From Methylophilales bacterium LSUCC0135 (GTDB lineage Bacteria > Pseudomonadota > Gammaproteobacteria > Burkholderiales > Methylophilaceae): a DNA stretch of 64,000 nucleotides. This document shows, in pieces, positions 31,463-43,207 of the stretch. Position 1 is the stretch's first letter. The number at the start of each line of letters is the position of its first letter. A program made the translations under genes and the position numbers. The notes under the pieces were generated by a model, which worked only from the letters and a program-made list of their open reading frames with translations, made no database searches and was not told where the DNA came from. Location of the stretch: positions 186,158 through 250,157 of the forward strand of contig MCAW01000002.1 of assembly GCA_001704575.1 (NCBI GenBank). Reading direction: 5' to 3'.

Positions 31463-31814
31463 CGGTTGCCCGATACCTCGAAATTAAATTGATATAAAGA
31501 AAAGTACCCGCCATGTTTTGTTTGCCATGTTGTTTTTATAATCGGCATTTTTGGGCGAAGTGGTGGCTAACCGGTGGCGCAACGGGCCGGGGCTGTTTAA
31601 TTGCTTTTATTTTTGCATGGCCCGGCATGTATATACGGCATTGATAACGTCATTCAAGGTTAGCTGTTCTGTGCTTCATTTTAGCCTGATTGAGGCAACT
31701 TATCCACAGCCTTGTATTTTGTTCACAAACTAAATAAACATTGACAAAACAAGGCTAAATCGTGTTAAATCGCGGTCTTGTCAAGAACTTCACAGAAGTC
31801 ACCGGAGATTTTTA
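31463..31814. other. oriC: Candidate oriC 2: dnaA-rpmH intergenic region
   Basis: This divergent gap of 352 bases holds no gene. It contains a perfect DnaA box TTATCCACA at 31700-31708, followed by an AT-rich TTTTGTTCACAAACTAAATAAA-type stretch and then the rpmH promoter. Genes flow away from it on both sides (dnaA left, rpmH right), which fits either an origin or simply divergent promoters and DnaA autoregulation. Confidence 0.5.
31741..31770 (+). promoter_or_regulatory. Sigma-70-type promoter for rpmH
   Basis: TTGACA at 31741-31746 and TTAAAT at 31765-31770 are separated by 18 bases. This gives a transcript start near 31777 and a leader of about 38 bases before the rpmH ATG. Confidence 0.6.
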
Positions 31815-31949
31815 ATGAAACGCACTTATCAACCATCCAAAGTTCGCCGTGCACGCACACACGGTTTCCTGGTTCGCATGAAAACCCGTGGTGGCCGCGC
31901 AGTGATTGCTGCGCGTCGTGCCAAGGGCCGTGCGCGTCTCGCAGTCTAG
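31815..31949 (+). CDS. rpmH: 50S ribosomal protein L34
   Basis: The 44-residue, very basic protein begins [18 protein letters not shown] and contains [15 protein letters not shown], the canonical L34 sequence. A CCGGAG ribosome site lies 8 bases before the ATG. It is the first gene of the rpmH-rnpA-yidD-yidC-mnmE series that runs away from dnaA. Confidence 0.98.
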   Translation: MKRTYQPSKVRRARTHGFLVRMKTRGGRAVIAARRAKGRARLAV

Positions 31950-32001
31950 TCCAGTCCGGGAACCCACCATATCCCGGGAGCAGCAGACGTTGATCCAGGG
32001 T

Positions 32002-32397
32002 ATGAAGCTACAGGGGTTTCCCCGTCAGGTCAGAATTACAAAAACGGATGAATTTTCATCCGTTTTTAGTTTCCGCAAGCGTGTTTCTGGTCAGTTTCTG
32101 GCCATACATTATCAATTCAACCAAAGCGGCAGAGCCAGATTGGGCTTGGTGGTCGCCAAAAAAGTGGCGAGAAAGTCCGTGGATCGCAACTACATGCGCA
32201 GGACACTTCGCGAGCTTTTCAGAAAACAACAAATCCGGATTGCCGCATTGGATCTGGTCATCAGGCCGTTGAAGCGATTCGATCGGCAACAGGCTCCGTT
32301 GGTTACAGACGAGTTTTCAGAATTGCTGATCAAGCTTGCACGCACTGTAAACAAGCGTATTGATGCTCCTTTAGAGTCTCCCTCCAATGCGGTTTAA
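32002..32397 (+). CDS. rnpA: Ribonuclease P protein component
   Basis: The 131-residue protein assists the RNA subunit in trimming tRNA 5' ends. The signature [13 protein letters not shown] (RNxxKRxxRE type) and the [16 protein letters not shown] strand are present. The ATG at 32002 ([14 protein letters not shown]) fits family N-termini; the open frame extends upstream into rpmH but is not needed. It overlaps yidD by 11 bases. Confidence 0.95.
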   Translation: MKLQGFPRQVRITKTDEFSSVFSFRKRVSGQFLAIHYQFNQSGRARLGLVVAKKVARKSVDRNYMRRTLRELFRKQQIRIAALDLVIRPLKRFDRQQAPLVTDEFSELLIKLARTVNKRIDAPLESPSNAV

Positions 32398-32611
32398 TCC
32401 TTTTGTCTGGTTGTTGACGCGATTGATAAGACTTTATCAGATTGCCCTGAGTCCTTATTTCGGCCAGCAGTGCCGCTTCAGTCCGACCTGCTCGCAATAT
32501 GCCATCGAAGCCATCGATAAGTATGGCGCAATCAAGGGTGTAACGTATACCATACGTCGTTTATGCCGTTGTCATCCCTGGCATGCAGGTGGCCATGATC
32601 CTGTGCCGTGA
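32387..32611 (+). CDS. yidD: Membrane protein insertion efficiency factor YidD
   Basis: This 74-residue protein contains the family core [27 protein letters not shown] and the [13 protein letters not shown] ending (given as family blocks around conserved Cys and His). An N-terminal amphipathic helix associates with the inner membrane. Position between rnpA and yidC is the standard context. It starts within the last codons of rnpA. Confidence 0.95.
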   Translation: MRFNPFVWLLTRLIRLYQIALSPYFGQQCRFSPTCSQYAIEAIDKYGAIKGVTYTIRRLCRCHPWHAGGHDPVP

Positions 32612-32661
32612 GCGGTCAGAACCGGATTATTTCAATATTAGTAAAGTAGATCGAGCATTCT

Positions 32662-34308
32662 ATGGATACCAAGCGACTGATTTTATTCGTCATTTTCTCA
32701 TTTTCCCTGCTGATGTTGTGGGACGCCTGGCAGAAGCACAATGCGCCGGAACCGCTTCCGGTAGCTACAGAAACACTGGACGCCAGCATTCCACAGGCTG
32801 CCAGGTCTGATTTACCGGTAGCTCCTGCACAGACAGATTTGCCGCAAAGCACCGGATTCAAGCTGGAAACGGGTCAACGTATCCGCATAGAAACCGATCT
32901 TTATCGGGCTGAAATTGACACGGTCGGCGGAGATTTACGCAAGCTCGAGTTGCTGCAACATCGCGCCGACAATAGTGAAGTAAACTTTGTTCTGCTGGAC
33001 GATGCAGCGTCGCCGCTGCTCTATGTGGCACAGACCGGGCTGATCGGTGGCGATCTGCCTACGCACCGTTCGGTATTTACCAGTGCTGCAGACAGCTACA
33101 AGATGACAGAAGGCAGTGACCGCCTTGAAGTGCGACTGACCTGGACCAACCAAGCTGGGTTGCAGGTGGATAAGATATATACGTTCAATCGTGACAGTTA
33201 TGCGATCGATGTCAATTATCAGATCACCAACAACAGCGCATCTGCCCTGACGCCTTCTGTTTATTACCAGATCCTGCACGACAACCAGTCGAATCAGGGT
33301 TCTTTCATGATGCCGACATTTACCGGCGGCGCTTACTATACCGATACTGACAAGTTCAAGAAAATCAGCTTCTCTGATATGGCCAAATCCAATCTGTCCA
33401 AGAACAGCAAGGACGGCTGGGTTGGTCTGGTGCAGCATTATTTCGTCAGTGCGTGGATACCCAAGGAAGGCGTAAACCGCGAGTTTTACACCAAACAGCT
33501 TTCCGGCAATGTGTTTTCGATAGGTAGTGTCAGTGCGCTGGGTGAAATCGCGCCGGGTGCCAGCGTCAGCATGCCGGCCAGGCTCTATTCCGGGCCGCAG
33601 ACCCAGTCCCAGCTGAAAGCGGTGGCGCCTGGACTTGAATATACCGTCGACTACGGCTGGCTGACCATTATTGCAGCGCCTTTGTTCTGGGTGCTTTCCT
33701 CCATCCACAAACTGGTGAATAACTGGGGTGTGGCGATTATTCTGCTGACTGTGCTGATCAAACTCGCCTTCTACCCGCTTTCGGCGGCGAGTTACCGTTC
33801 CATGGCGCATCTGCGCGAGTTGACGCCGCGTTTGCAAAGCATGAAGGAGAAGTTCGGTGATGACCGCCAGAAGATGCAGCAGGCCATGATGGAGCTTTAC
33901 AAGACCGAGAAAATCAATCCGCTCGGCGGCTGTCTGCCGATTCTGGTGCAAATACCGGTATTCATTGCGCTCTATTGGGTATTGCTCGGTAGCGTTGAAA
34001 TGCGCCATGCGCCATTCATGCTCTGGATACAGGACTTGTCAGCCATTGACCCATATTATGTATTGCCGGTTCTCATGGGTTTGACCATGATTATCCAGAC
34101 CAAATTGAATCCGAAACCGACCGACCCGATACAGGCCAAGGTGATGATGATCATGCCGGTCGTATTCAGCGTGTTCTTTTTCTTCTTCCCGGCTGGTCTG
34201 GTGCTTTACTGGCTGGTCAACAACATTCTCTCCATCGCGCAGCAATGGCACATCAATCGCGCAACGGAGCGTGCAACTGCTGCCAAGAAAAAACTCGGCA
34301 AGCGTTGA
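32662..34308 (+). CDS. yidC: Membrane protein insertase YidC
   Basis: The 548-residue insertase has an N-terminal anchor (RLILFVIFSFSLLMLWDAW), a large periplasmic beta-domain (about 60-345), then five membrane helices starting at WLTIIAAPLFWVLSSIH. The SMAHLRELTPRLQSMKEKFG cytoplasmic loop and NPLGGCLPILVQIPVF are typical. It inserts membrane proteins alone or with SecYEG. It is 50 bases after yidD. Confidence 0.97.
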   Translation: MDTKRLILFVIFSFSLLMLWDAWQKHNAPEPLPVATETLDASIPQAARSDLPVAPAQTDLPQSTGFKLETGQRIRIETDLYRAEIDTVGGDLRKLELLQHRADNSEVNFVLLDDAASPLLYVAQTGLIGGDLPTHRSVFTSAADSYKMTEGSDRLEVRLTWTNQAGLQVDKIYTFNRDSYAIDVNYQITNNSASALTPSVYYQILHDNQSNQGSFMMPTFTGGAYYTDTDKFKKISFSDMAKSNLSKNSKDGWVGLVQHYFVSAWIPKEGVNREFYTKQLSGNVFSIGSVSALGEIAPGASVSMPARLYSGPQTQSQLKAVAPGLEYTVDYGWLTIIAAPLFWVLSSIHKLVNNWGVAIILLTVLIKLAFYPLSAASYRSMAHLRELTPRLQSMKEKFGDDRQKMQQAMMELYKTEKINPLGGCLPILVQIPVFIALYWVLLGSVEMRHAPFMLWIQDLSAIDPYYVLPVLMGLTMIIQTKLNPKPTDPIQAKVMMIMPVVFSVFFFFFPAGLVLYWLVNNILSIAQQWHINRATERATAAKKKLGKR

Positions 34309-34370
34309 TCGAATCACATTGATCCAGCAACGCCTGCTTTGCTGCCGGCGTACTTTTTTCAGGGTGATGC

Positions 34371-35717
34371 ATGAAAGCTGAATCAGCTGAAACCATCGCA
34401 GCAATTGCCACCGCGCCCGGTTCTGGCGGTATCGGCGTGGTTCGGGTTTCCGGCAGCAAGGCAAAAGTCATTGCCGAAGGCGTGCTTGGCCACTGCCCTG
34501 CCCCTCGCCATGCTGCCTATCTGGATTTCAAGGAAGCTGATGGCACATTGATTGATCGCGGCATTGCCATCTATTTCGCCGCACCCTACTCCTATACCGG
34601 TGAAGACGTTCTTGAGCTGCAGGCCCATGGCGGACCGGCACTCATGCAATTGTTGCTGTCACGCTGCCTGCAACTGGGAGCCAGACAAGCTTTGCCGGGA
34701 GAATTTACCAAACGCGCTTATCTCAACGACAAACTCGATCTGGCGCAGGCGGAGGCAGTGATTGATGTCATCAATGCTTCAACCGAAGCCGCCGCCAGAA
34801 GCGCGGTACGTTCCCTTACCGGTGAATTCTCAGGCCGTATACAGAGCTTGCTTGACCGGATGATAGAGCTGCGCATGTATGTCGAGGCCTGTCTCGATTT
34901 TCCTGAGGAGGAGATCGATTTCATTACGCAGGGACGCGTTGGCGAAAAGCTCGCGGCAATACATCAGCAACTAGAAGCGGTGTTCAATAGCGCCAGACAA
35001 GGCAATTTGCTGCGTGAAGGCATTCAGGTCGTCCTGATTGGTCAGCCCAACGTGGGCAAATCCAGTTTGATGAATCAACTGACCGGGGAGGATGTGGCGA
35101 TTGTCACAGAAATCGCCGGCACGACGCGGGACGTTTTGAAAAGCGCCATCCAGATCGACGGTGTTCCCTTGCATGTGATCGATACGGCAGGGTTGCGGGA
35201 AACGGCAGATGAAGTTGAAAAACAGGGCATCGTCAGAACATGGCGAGCTCTGCAAAGCGCCAATGTCGCATTATTATTGGTCGACGCAGCTCATGGTATA
35301 GGCCGGACGGAAAAATCGATTCTGCAGCGATTGCCGCAGGATTTGCCGAAAATCAGGGTACACAACAAAATAGATTTGAGCTCGGAGCAGCCAAAAATCG
35401 AGACCGTAGCGGGCGAAGTGCATATATATCTTTCGGCCAAACATGGTCAAGGCGTTGATTTGCTGAGGCAGCATCTTTTGCATCTGGCTGGCTGGCAAGC
35501 TTCCGGGGAAGGCGTTTTTATGGCTCGTAGCCGTCATCTCGAGGCGCTTGCCAGGGTTTCACAACATCTTGAGCAAGCGAAGGGTTTGCTTGGTCAGGCC
35601 GAACTGGTTGCGGAAGAGCTGCGGCTGGCGCAGGAGTCATTGAGTGAAATCACTGGTGAATTTACGCCGGATGACTTGCTGGGCGAGATTTTTTCCAGAT
35701 TCTGTATCGGAAAGTAG
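34371..35717 (+). CDS. mnmE: tRNA modification GTPase MnmE
   Basis: This 448-residue GTPase partners MnmG to make cmnm5U34 in tRNA. It has an N-terminal formyl-THF-binding domain ([21 protein letters not shown]), G1 [10 protein letters not shown]2/G3 around IAGTTRD and DTAGLRE, G4 as NKID and the C-terminal FCIGK with the essential Cys. A parS site follows 10 bases after the stop, and mnmG is separated from it by two cytochrome genes on the other strand. Confidence 0.97.
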   Translation: MKAESAETIAAIATAPGSGGIGVVRVSGSKAKVIAEGVLGHCPAPRHAAYLDFKEADGTLIDRGIAIYFAAPYSYTGEDVLELQAHGGPALMQLLLSRCLQLGARQALPGEFTKRAYLNDKLDLAQAEAVIDVINASTEAAARSAVRSLTGEFSGRIQSLLDRMIELRMYVEACLDFPEEEIDFITQGRVGEKLAAIHQQLEAVFNSARQGNLLREGIQVVLIGQPNVGKSSLMNQLTGEDVAIVTEIAGTTRDVLKSAIQIDGVPLHVIDTAGLRETADEVEKQGIVRTWRALQSANVALLLVDAAHGIGRTEKSILQRLPQDLPKIRVHNKIDLSSEQPKIETVAGEVHIYLSAKHGQGVDLLRQHLLHLAGWQASGEGVFMARSRHLEALARVSQHLEQAKGLLGQAELVAEELRLAQESLSEITGEFTPDDLLGEIFSRFCIGK

Positions 35718-35726
35718 AAGCGTAGA

Positions 35727-35742
35727 GGTTTCACGTGAAACC
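35727..35742. promoter_or_regulatory. parS: parS site 1
   Basis: GGTTTCACGTGAAACC carries the full 14-base parS core GTTTCACGTGAAAC and is a perfect palindrome (18 bases with flanks). It lies between mnmE and the cytochrome b gene, about 4 kb from parB, and should be bound by ParB. Confidence 0.92.
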
Positions 35743-35755
35743 TTATATACGATGT

Positions 35756-36379
35756 TCAGGCAACCGGGTTTTTCTGGCTGAAACTCTTCTCGGTTTTCCT
35801 GGAGCGTCGCTTGCAACCGGTAATCATCGCCTTGATCAGGTTGTCCTGATGGACGATGCTCTCTGTGACTACCCCCAGTATGTGGATCACTACGAGAAAC
35901 AACCATCCCCACGACACATAATAATGCAGATCCTTGAAATAACCGGGGTCGTCGATCAACCAGCCGTCGTTGTATATCAGAAAGCCTGATACGACGGTCG
36001 TCAAACCAAAGAACAACATGCTGTAAATAACGACAGAGCCCGCCGGATTATGACCGATAAAACGCCTGCTGCGACCCTGGAACAAGCGCCAGACATAGCG
36101 AACAGCTTGTATTGGATTGAGTGGAAAGGCGCGGAAACTGGCGTAACCGGTTTTCATGAAGCCCCAGACGATACGGGACAATAAAAGCCCTGCGACCGTA
36201 TAACCGGCGTAAACATGAATCAGCCTGTCCCACTCCGATTCACGATAATAGAAAGCAACTGAAAAAGCGGCAACCAAAGACCAGTGGAAGACTCTTACAA
36301 ACAAATCCCAGACATATTGTTGTGAAGAGTCTTCCTCGTCCTGAATGCGGATATCAAGATCGGACTGGTCTTTAGTCAT
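35756..36379 (-). CDS. Cytochrome b/b561-type membrane protein (SHP partner)
   Basis: The product has 207 residues and four membrane helices of the di-heme cytochrome b family. Candidate heme ligands include VRVFHWSLVAAF, LIHVYAGYTVAG, KDLHYYVSWG and VVIHILGVV. It would pass electrons from the quinone pool to a periplasmic cytochrome c. It lies 12 bases downstream of the SHP-type gene on the same strand, and in other proteobacteria such cyt b genes accompany SHP and diheme cytochrome c. The C-terminus is basic and cytoplasmic. The pair sits on the minus strand between mnmE and mnmG. Confidence 0.88.
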   Translation of the reverse strand: MTKDQSDLDIRIQDEEDSSQQYVWDLFVRVFHWSLVAAFSVAFYYRESEWDRLIHVYAGYTVAGLLLSRIVWGFMKTGYASFRAFPLNPIQAVRYVWRLFQGRSRRFIGHNPAGSVVIYSMLFFGLTTVVSGFLIYNDGWLIDDPGYFKDLHYYVSWGWLFLVVIHILGVVTESIVHQDNLIKAMITGCKRRSRKTEKSFSQKNPVA

Positions 36380-36391
36380 CTTTTTGCGGGT

Positions 36392-36813
36392 TTATTTGAT
36401 GCTCAGCAGATAAGTAATGAAATTGCCCTTTTCCTGAGCGGAGCAATCGCGTCCGATGACGTCGTTGCAGTGATCGGTAAACTCTTTTTCAACCTTGTCG
36501 ATATCGGCAAAGCGCTTTGGGTTGGCCGATGGTGCGAGAGGGCGAATCGGCTTGCCGGTCACGATGTGCTTGCCGGCATCTGCAGGGTTGGCAGTGTGGC
36601 AGGAAGCGCAGGCAACCTTTTGGCCTTTGACAGTAATTTCGCGATTGTAGAAAGCCTTGCCGTCGCTGGCTGAAAGACCTGTGGAGCTTGGGTTGGCATG
36701 TTTGGCGAAGGTTGCATATTTGTCTGCGAGCTTTTGAGCGCTGACGACGTCTGCATGTGCAGAATAGCTGGCGAATGCCAGAAACAGACTGATAACGAAG
36801 CTGGTTTTTTCAT
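36392..36813 (-). pseudogene. SHP-type cytochrome c (DUF1924) with apparent -1 frameshift at the start
   Basis: The frame ending at 36392 reads as an exported monoheme cytochrome c: signal core FVISLFLAFASYSAHA, heme motif CASCH, and a tail with HCNDVIGRDC containing the Asn expected as distal ligand in Sphaeroides heme protein and two cysteines that could pair. No start codon exists in this frame. The ATG at 36813 is followed by an A6 run (36805-36810) in another frame. One extra A would give MKKTSFVISLF and a perfect signal peptide of a 140-residue protein. Options are an assembly error, a recent mutation or slippage on the A-run. The rest of the gene is undamaged. Confidence 0.8.
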
Positions 36814-37173
36814 GGTAATGTTTGCTTCGTTTGTGATTAAAAATAAAATCCGTATCGCACGTTCTTTATTACTTGTGCAGCTGGTATGGCATCTTTCGAC
36901 TTAAAGTGAATTATGAACCAGTAATGTTAATAAATTGTGTAGCAATCGTAATTATAAATCGGAGTTTGGTAACAATGTCGGGCTTCTTACGATTTTTGTA
37001 ATTGTTTCACGTGAAACACGGTTTTGATGCATGACGTAAAACAGGCTTTGCAGTAAGATGCACTACTTGTTCAATTCGGATATCTCAGTGAAAGCCGAGT
37101 GTGTTTTGAACGCCTGAAGCCCCCTAATATAAAGGGTTTCAACAATTCAGACGGGTTATCATACTTAATCGAA
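36814..37173. other. Intergenic region with promoters for SHP gene and mnmG and a parS site
   Basis: This AT-rich, 360-base divergent gap contains no supported gene. It holds parS site 2 at 37003-37018. The frame open from 37099 into mnmG lacks family similarity before MQYQDQFDV, so it is treated as leader. Confidence 0.6.
37003..37018. promoter_or_regulatory. parS: parS site 2 (consensus)
   Basis: TGTTTCACGTGAAACA is the exact 16-base parS consensus. It lies 170 bases before mnmG and 2.8 kb from parA, within the usual origin-proximal parS zone. Confidence 0.96.
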
Positions 37174-39090
37174 ATGCAGTATCAAGATCAATTTGATGTC
37201 ATTGTGGTTGGTGGCGGTCATGCGGGCACCGAGGCAGCGCTGGCCAGTGCGCGCATGGGCCGCAAAACCCTGTTGCTTACGCACAATATCGAAACACTGG
37301 GGCAGATGTCCTGCAACCCTTCGATTGGCGGCATCGGCAAGGGTCATCTGGTCAAGGAAGTGGATGCGCTTGGCGGTGCCATGGCTGCCGCCACTGACGA
37401 AGGCGGTATTCAGTTCCGCATATTGAATGCCAGCAAGGGACCGGCCGTGCGTGCCACGCGGGCCCAGGCCGATCGAATCCTTTACAAGGCGGCTATTCGC
37501 AGCAGGCTGGAAAATCAGCCTGACCTCTGGCTTTTCCAGCAAGCGGTGGACGATATATTACTTGAAGGCGAGCGTGTAAGCGGTGTTGTTACACAGCTTG
37601 GCTTGCGTTTTCGTGCGAAGGCCGTGGTGCTGACAGCTGGTACTTTTCTTGGCGGGCTGGTACATGTCGGCCTGAAAAACTATCAGGCAGGACGGGCGGG
37701 CGATCCCCCTTCCATCTCCCTGGCAGAAAGGCTGCGGGAGATCGGCTTGCCTGCCGGCAGATTGAAAACCGGGACGCCGCCGCGCATTGATGGGCGCACG
37801 ATTGATTATTCGGTCATGCAGGAGCAGCCAGGCGATACACCGGTACCGGTATTTTCTTTTCTTGGAAATGCTGCGCAGCATCCAGCCCAGGTTTCCTGCT
37901 GGATTACCCAGACCAATGCACGAACGCACGATATAATCCGTAGCGGCCTTGACCGGTCGCCGATGTATACGGGCGTCATCGAAGGCGTGGGTCCGCGCTA
38001 CTGTCCGTCTGTCGAGGACAAGATCCATCGTTTCGCCGACAAGGAGTCGCACCAGATATTTCTGGAGCCCGAAGGCCTGACCACCAACGAGATCTATCCC
38101 AACGGCATTTCAACCAGTTTGCCATTCGATATCCAGTATCAACTGGTGCGCTCGATCAGGGGTCTGGAAAATGCCCATATCCTGCGGCCGGGGTACGCGA
38201 TCGAATACGATTATTATGATCCGCGCGGCCTTAAGAGCTCGCTGGAAACCAAAGCCGTGGCGGGTCTGTTTTTCGCGGGCCAGATTAATGGCACCACTGG
38301 TTACGAAGAAGCTGCGGCCCAGGGTTTGCTCGCCGGTGCCAATGCTGCGCTTTATGCTACTGAAGACGAAGGCTGGACACCGTCACGCGACCAGGCTTAT
38401 CTCGGTGTATTGGTGGATGACCTGATCACGACCGGTGTGACCGAGCCCTATCGCATGTTTACCAGTCGTGCCGAGTACCGTTTGTTGTTGCGCGAGGACA
38501 ATGCCGATATGCGCCTGACAGAGGCCGGACGCAGGATAGGTCTGGTGGACGATGCCCGCTGGGAGGCGTTTGCGCGCAAGCAGGACGCGATTGCCCGCGA
38601 GCAGGAAAGACTCAAGCGCACGTTTGTACAGCCCGCCACTTTGCCTGTTGAAGATGCGTTGCGTGTCATCGGCAAGCCGATTGAACGTGAATATTCACTG
38701 TTCGAGCTTTTGCGTCGCCCTGACATCAGTTATGAGGCGTTGCTTACGCTGCCACTTCCGGTTGAAGCTGGCGCCGTTGGTATTCTGGATGAGCAGGTGC
38801 GGCAGCAGGTCGAGATTGCTGCCAAATATCAAGGCTATATCGATCGTCAGGCTGAAGAGATCGAACGTCAGCGCGGCAGTGAAAGCATCAAGTTGCCGCC
38901 GGACCTGGATTATGCCGACGTGCAGGGTATTTCCATCGAGGCCCGGCAGAAACTCAATGCGCACAAACCTGAAAATATCGGACAGGCCAGCCGTATCAGC
39001 GGCATCACGCCGGTAACCATTTCATTGCTGCTGGTTCATCTGAAGCGCAGGCGCAATAAAGACAGCAACACAGCGGAAAAAGTAGCATGA
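37174..39090 (+). CDS. mnmG: tRNA uridine-5-carboxymethylaminomethyl modification enzyme MnmG (GidA)
   Basis: The FAD-dependent partner of MnmE has 638 residues from the ATG at 37174, where the family N-terminus [18 protein letters not shown] begins. The dinucleotide-binding [10 protein letters not shown], the FAD motif [16 protein letters not shown] and the [19 protein letters not shown] block are intact. No strong ribosome site is seen before this ATG. Its stop overlaps the rsmG start by 4 bases. Confidence 0.97.
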   Translation: MQYQDQFDVIVVGGGHAGTEAALASARMGRKTLLLTHNIETLGQMSCNPSIGGIGKGHLVKEVDALGGAMAAATDEGGIQFRILNASKGPAVRATRAQADRILYKAAIRSRLENQPDLWLFQQAVDDILLEGERVSGVVTQLGLRFRAKAVVLTAGTFLGGLVHVGLKNYQAGRAGDPPSISLAERLREIGLPAGRLKTGTPPRIDGRTIDYSVMQEQPGDTPVPVFSFLGNAAQHPAQVSCWITQTNARTHDIIRSGLDRSPMYTGVIEGVGPRYCPSVEDKIHRFADKESHQIFLEPEGLTTNEIYPNGISTSLPFDIQYQLVRSIRGLENAHILRPGYAIEYDYYDPRGLKSSLETKAVAGLFFAGQINGTTGYEEAAAQGLLAGANAALYATEDEGWTPSRDQAYLGVLVDDLITTGVTEPYRMFTSRAEYRLLLREDNADMRLTEAGRRIGLVDDARWEAFARKQDAIAREQERLKRTFVQPATLPVEDALRVIGKPIEREYSLFELLRRPDISYEALLTLPLPVEAGAVGILDEQVRQQVEIAAKYQGYIDRQAEEIERQRGSESIKLPPDLDYADVQGISIEARQKLNAHKPENIGQASRISGITPVTISLLLVHLKRRRNKDSNTAEKVA

Positions 39091-39764
39091 GTACATTCAA
39101 CCTGCAGGCTTTGCGGGCCAGGCTTGATCAAGGTGTGGATGCCATGGCGCTGGAGATTGCGCCCGAGACGCGTGAAAAATTGCTGGAATATCTGGCTTTG
39201 GTGCACAAATGGAACAAGGTGCACAATCTCACAGCGGTGCGCGAACCGGAGGATATGGTGACATTGCATCTGCTGGACAGTCTTGCCGTGTTGCCGTACA
39301 TCAAAGCCGAGCGTTTGCTGGATGTCGGCAGCGGCGCCGGGTTGCCGGGGATTCCGCTGGCGTTATGCCTCCCCGGCATGAAAGTGACGGTACTCGATTC
39401 CAGCCAGAAAAAAGCCAGCTTCATGCGGCAGGCCAAAGCTGAGCTGGATATTGGCAATCTAGAGGTGGTATGCGGCCGTGTCGAACAGTTCAAGCCGGAA
39501 GAGCCCTTCGATATCATCATTTCACGCGCGTTTTCGGATCTCAATCTGTTTACTGGTTTGACCGCGCACTTGTGCAAACCACACGGGCAATGGCTGGCCA
39601 TGAAAGGCGTTTATCCGCATGACGAACTGGCGCAGATCGTCATCAGGCCCGAGCGCGTGCTACCCCTGGTGGTTGCGGGGCTGCAAGCGCAGCGCCATCT
39701 TGTTTTTCTGCCATTCAATCAAGAAGATGCTCACCATGAGAATACTCAAAGCGAGGCGGCATAA
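39087..39764 (+). CDS. rsmG: 16S rRNA (guanine527-N7)-methyltransferase RsmG
   Basis: This 225-residue methyltransferase modifies G527 of 16S rRNA. It contains [12 protein letters not shown], the SAM loop [32 protein letters not shown] and IISRAFSDL, all family-typical. The ATG lies inside the mnmG stop and parA begins 3 bases after its own stop, giving the standard mnmG-rsmG-parA-parB order. Confidence 0.97.
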   Translation: MSTFNLQALRARLDQGVDAMALEIAPETREKLLEYLALVHKWNKVHNLTAVREPEDMVTLHLLDSLAVLPYIKAERLLDVGSGAGLPGIPLALCLPGMKVTVLDSSQKKASFMRQAKAELDIGNLEVVCGRVEQFKPEEPFDIIISRAFSDLNLFTGLTAHLCKPHGQWLAMKGVYPHDELAQIVIRPERVLPLVVAGLQAQRHLVFLPFNQEDAHHENTQSEAA

Positions 39765-39767
39765 CCC

Positions 39768-40553
39768 ATGAAAATATTGGCAATCAGCAATCAAAAAGGC
39801 GGTGTCGGCAAGACCACCACCTGTGTCAATCTGGCAGCGAGTCTGGCGGCTACCAAGCGCCGGGTACTGTTGATCGATCTTGATGCCCAGGGCAATGCGA
39901 CGACGGGTAGCGGCATTGACAAGTCGGCCATGAAAAAAACCATCTACCATGTGCTGATCGGAAAAAGCGCGCTGAAGGAAGTCATTCAACCTTCGGTCAA
40001 GGGCCAGTTCGACGTGGCACCCGCCAACCGCGATCTGGCTGGCGCCGAAGTCGAGCTCGTCAATGAAATCGCGCGCGAAACCAGGCTCAAGTTCGCCCTG
40101 AAGGAGCTGCAGGATGATTATGACTATGTGCTGATAGACTGCCCGCCTGCGCTGAGTCTGATTACAGTGAATGCGCTGACAGCTGCCCACGCCGTCATGA
40201 TTCCGATGCAGTGCGAATATTTTGCGCTGGAAGGCTTGTCCGATCTGGTCAACACCATCAAGAAAGTGCGCCAGCACCTCAATCCGGAGCTTGAAATCGA
40301 AGGTTTGTTGCGCACCATGTTCGACAACCGCAATATGCTGGCCCAGCAGGTTTCCGGCGAGCTGGCACAGCATTTCGGTGACAAGGTTTACCGCACCGTG
40401 ATACCGCGCAATATCCGTTTGGCTGAAGCGCCGAGCTACGGCGTACCGGTGCTGTTTCACGATCGCGCATCCAAGGGCGCGCAGGCTTATCTGGCGCTGG
40501 CCGGTGAAATCATCAATCGTCAGGGCAGGCAGCGCGCCGCCAACGCAAGTTAG
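39768..40553 (+). CDS. parA: Chromosome partitioning ATPase ParA
   Basis: This 261-residue deviant Walker ATPase has the ParA-type P-loop KGGVGKTTTCVNLA with both lysines, Walker A' LLIDLDAQGNATTG and Walker B YVLIDCPPAL. It lacks an N-terminal DNA-binding extension, as expected for chromosomal Soj-type ParA. It drives segregation of ParB-parS complexes formed at the two parS sites nearby. parB begins 8 bases downstream. Confidence 0.97.
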   Translation: MKILAISNQKGGVGKTTTCVNLAASLAATKRRVLLIDLDAQGNATTGSGIDKSAMKKTIYHVLIGKSALKEVIQPSVKGQFDVAPANRDLAGAEVELVNEIARETRLKFALKELQDDYDYVLIDCPPALSLITVNALTAAHAVMIPMQCEYFALEGLSDLVNTIKKVRQHLNPELEIEGLLRTMFDNRNMLAQQVSGELAQHFGDKVYRTVIPRNIRLAEAPSYGVPVLFHDRASKGAQAYLALAGEIINRQGRQRAANAS

Positions 40554-40561
40554 GGAAAATC

Positions 40562-41425
40562 ATGGTTAAGTTGAAAGGACTCGGGCGCGGCCTCGATTCA
40601 TTGCTGGCCGGAGACGGCCCAAGTGACGGCGATTTGCTTAAAACATTGCGCGTGGATCAATTGCAGCCCGGCAAATATCAGCCGAGAACGCAAATGGATC
40701 AGGAATCGCTCGTCAGTCTTGCCGAGTCGATCAAGGCGCAGGGCATCATGCAGCCCATTCTGGTGCGGCCTTTGGCCAATGAACTGCAGGAGCGTTACGA
40801 AATTATTGCGGGCGAGCGCCGCTGGCGGGCGTCGCAATTGGCCGGTCTGCAGGAAGTGCCGGTGCTGGTGCGCGATATCCCGGACGAATCTGCGCTGGCA
40901 ATGGCACTGATTGAAAACATACAGCGCGAGAACCTTAACCCGCTGGAAGAAGCGCTAGGCATCAAGCGGCTGATCGATGAATTCGACATGACTCATCAGC
41001 TCGCTTCCGAGGCAGTCGGGCGTTCGCGCACTGCGGTGACCAATCTGTTGCGCCTGCTTAATTTGTTACCGCCGGTGCAGGCCATGCTGATGCAGGGCGA
41101 GATTGACATGGGGCATGCGCGCGCCCTTCTGGGCCTGGACGATGCGCGGCAAGTGATGGCCGCCGAGCAGGTGGTTGCCAGGCAGCTTTCAGTTAGAGAG
41201 GCAGAGCGTCTGGTCAAGCGTTTGTCGGTGGATGAAAAGAGACCGGCAAAGCAGGTTGCTGTCGATCGCGACATTCTGCGGCTACAGGAAAATCTGGCCG
41301 AACGGCTTGGTGCGGCAGTACAAATTCAGACCGGGCGCGGGGGTGCGGGCACGCTTAAAATTCGTTACGCAAGCCTAGATCAGCTGGATGACATCATCGC
41401 CAGATTCAAGGATTCTTCCCACTGA
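40562..41425 (+). CDS. parB: Chromosome partitioning protein ParB
   Basis: The 287-residue CTPase/DNA-binding protein has the N-terminal [13 protein letters not shown] ParA-interacting segment. The ParB box includes [10 protein letters not shown] and [11 protein letters not shown] (CTP binding), the [17 protein letters not shown] helix follows, and the parS-reading helix-turn-helix is near [19 protein letters not shown]. The C-terminal dimerisation domain ends in [10 protein letters not shown]-like sequence. It is last in the partition operon; its targets are at 35727 and 37003. Confidence 0.97.
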   Translation: MVKLKGLGRGLDSLLAGDGPSDGDLLKTLRVDQLQPGKYQPRTQMDQESLVSLAESIKAQGIMQPILVRPLANELQERYEIIAGERRWRASQLAGLQEVPVLVRDIPDESALAMALIENIQRENLNPLEEALGIKRLIDEFDMTHQLASEAVGRSRTAVTNLLRLLNLLPPVQAMLMQGEIDMGHARALLGLDDARQVMAAEQVVARQLSVREAERLVKRLSVDEKRPAKQVAVDRDILRLQENLAERLGAAVQIQTGRGGAGTLKIRYASLDQLDDIIARFKDSSH

Positions 41426-41430
41426 CGGGC

Positions 41431-41459
41431 TTGACTTGTCAGTCATTAAACAAGACAAT
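41431..41459 (+). promoter_or_regulatory. Possible sigma-70 promoter of the atp operon
   Basis: TTGACT (41431-41436) and GACAAT (41454-41459) lie 17 bases apart in the only sizeable gap before atpI. The -10 hexamer is weak. Confidence 0.4.
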
Positions 41460-41540
41460 TCAGGGCTTGATTAATTTTGCGGTCAAACGCCCGCAACAAA
41501 TCTGCAACACTGGGTCAGTAAACTTCGGTCTGGAAATCAC

Positions 41541-42796
<1,256 letters not shown>

Positions 42797-42841
42797 TTTA
42801 TTTGTAACTTGGTTTGTTGTTTTAGTGTTTTTTAGCAGTAG

Positions 42842-43138
<297 letters not shown>

Positions 43139-43207
43139 GTCGTTAACTTACCAGTTTAGCTGCAGAGTCCTGCCGTGATGGCCGGGCTTTGCTGCTAGGA
43201 GCAAAAG

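Noticed and set aside
36559-36813. 84-codon ORF from the annotated-looking ATG at 36813
   Set aside because: After the A-run it reads a Pro/Ser/Thr-rich frame without family features, whereas the neighbouring frame gives a signal peptide and CASCH; treated as the frameshifted SHP-type gene instead.
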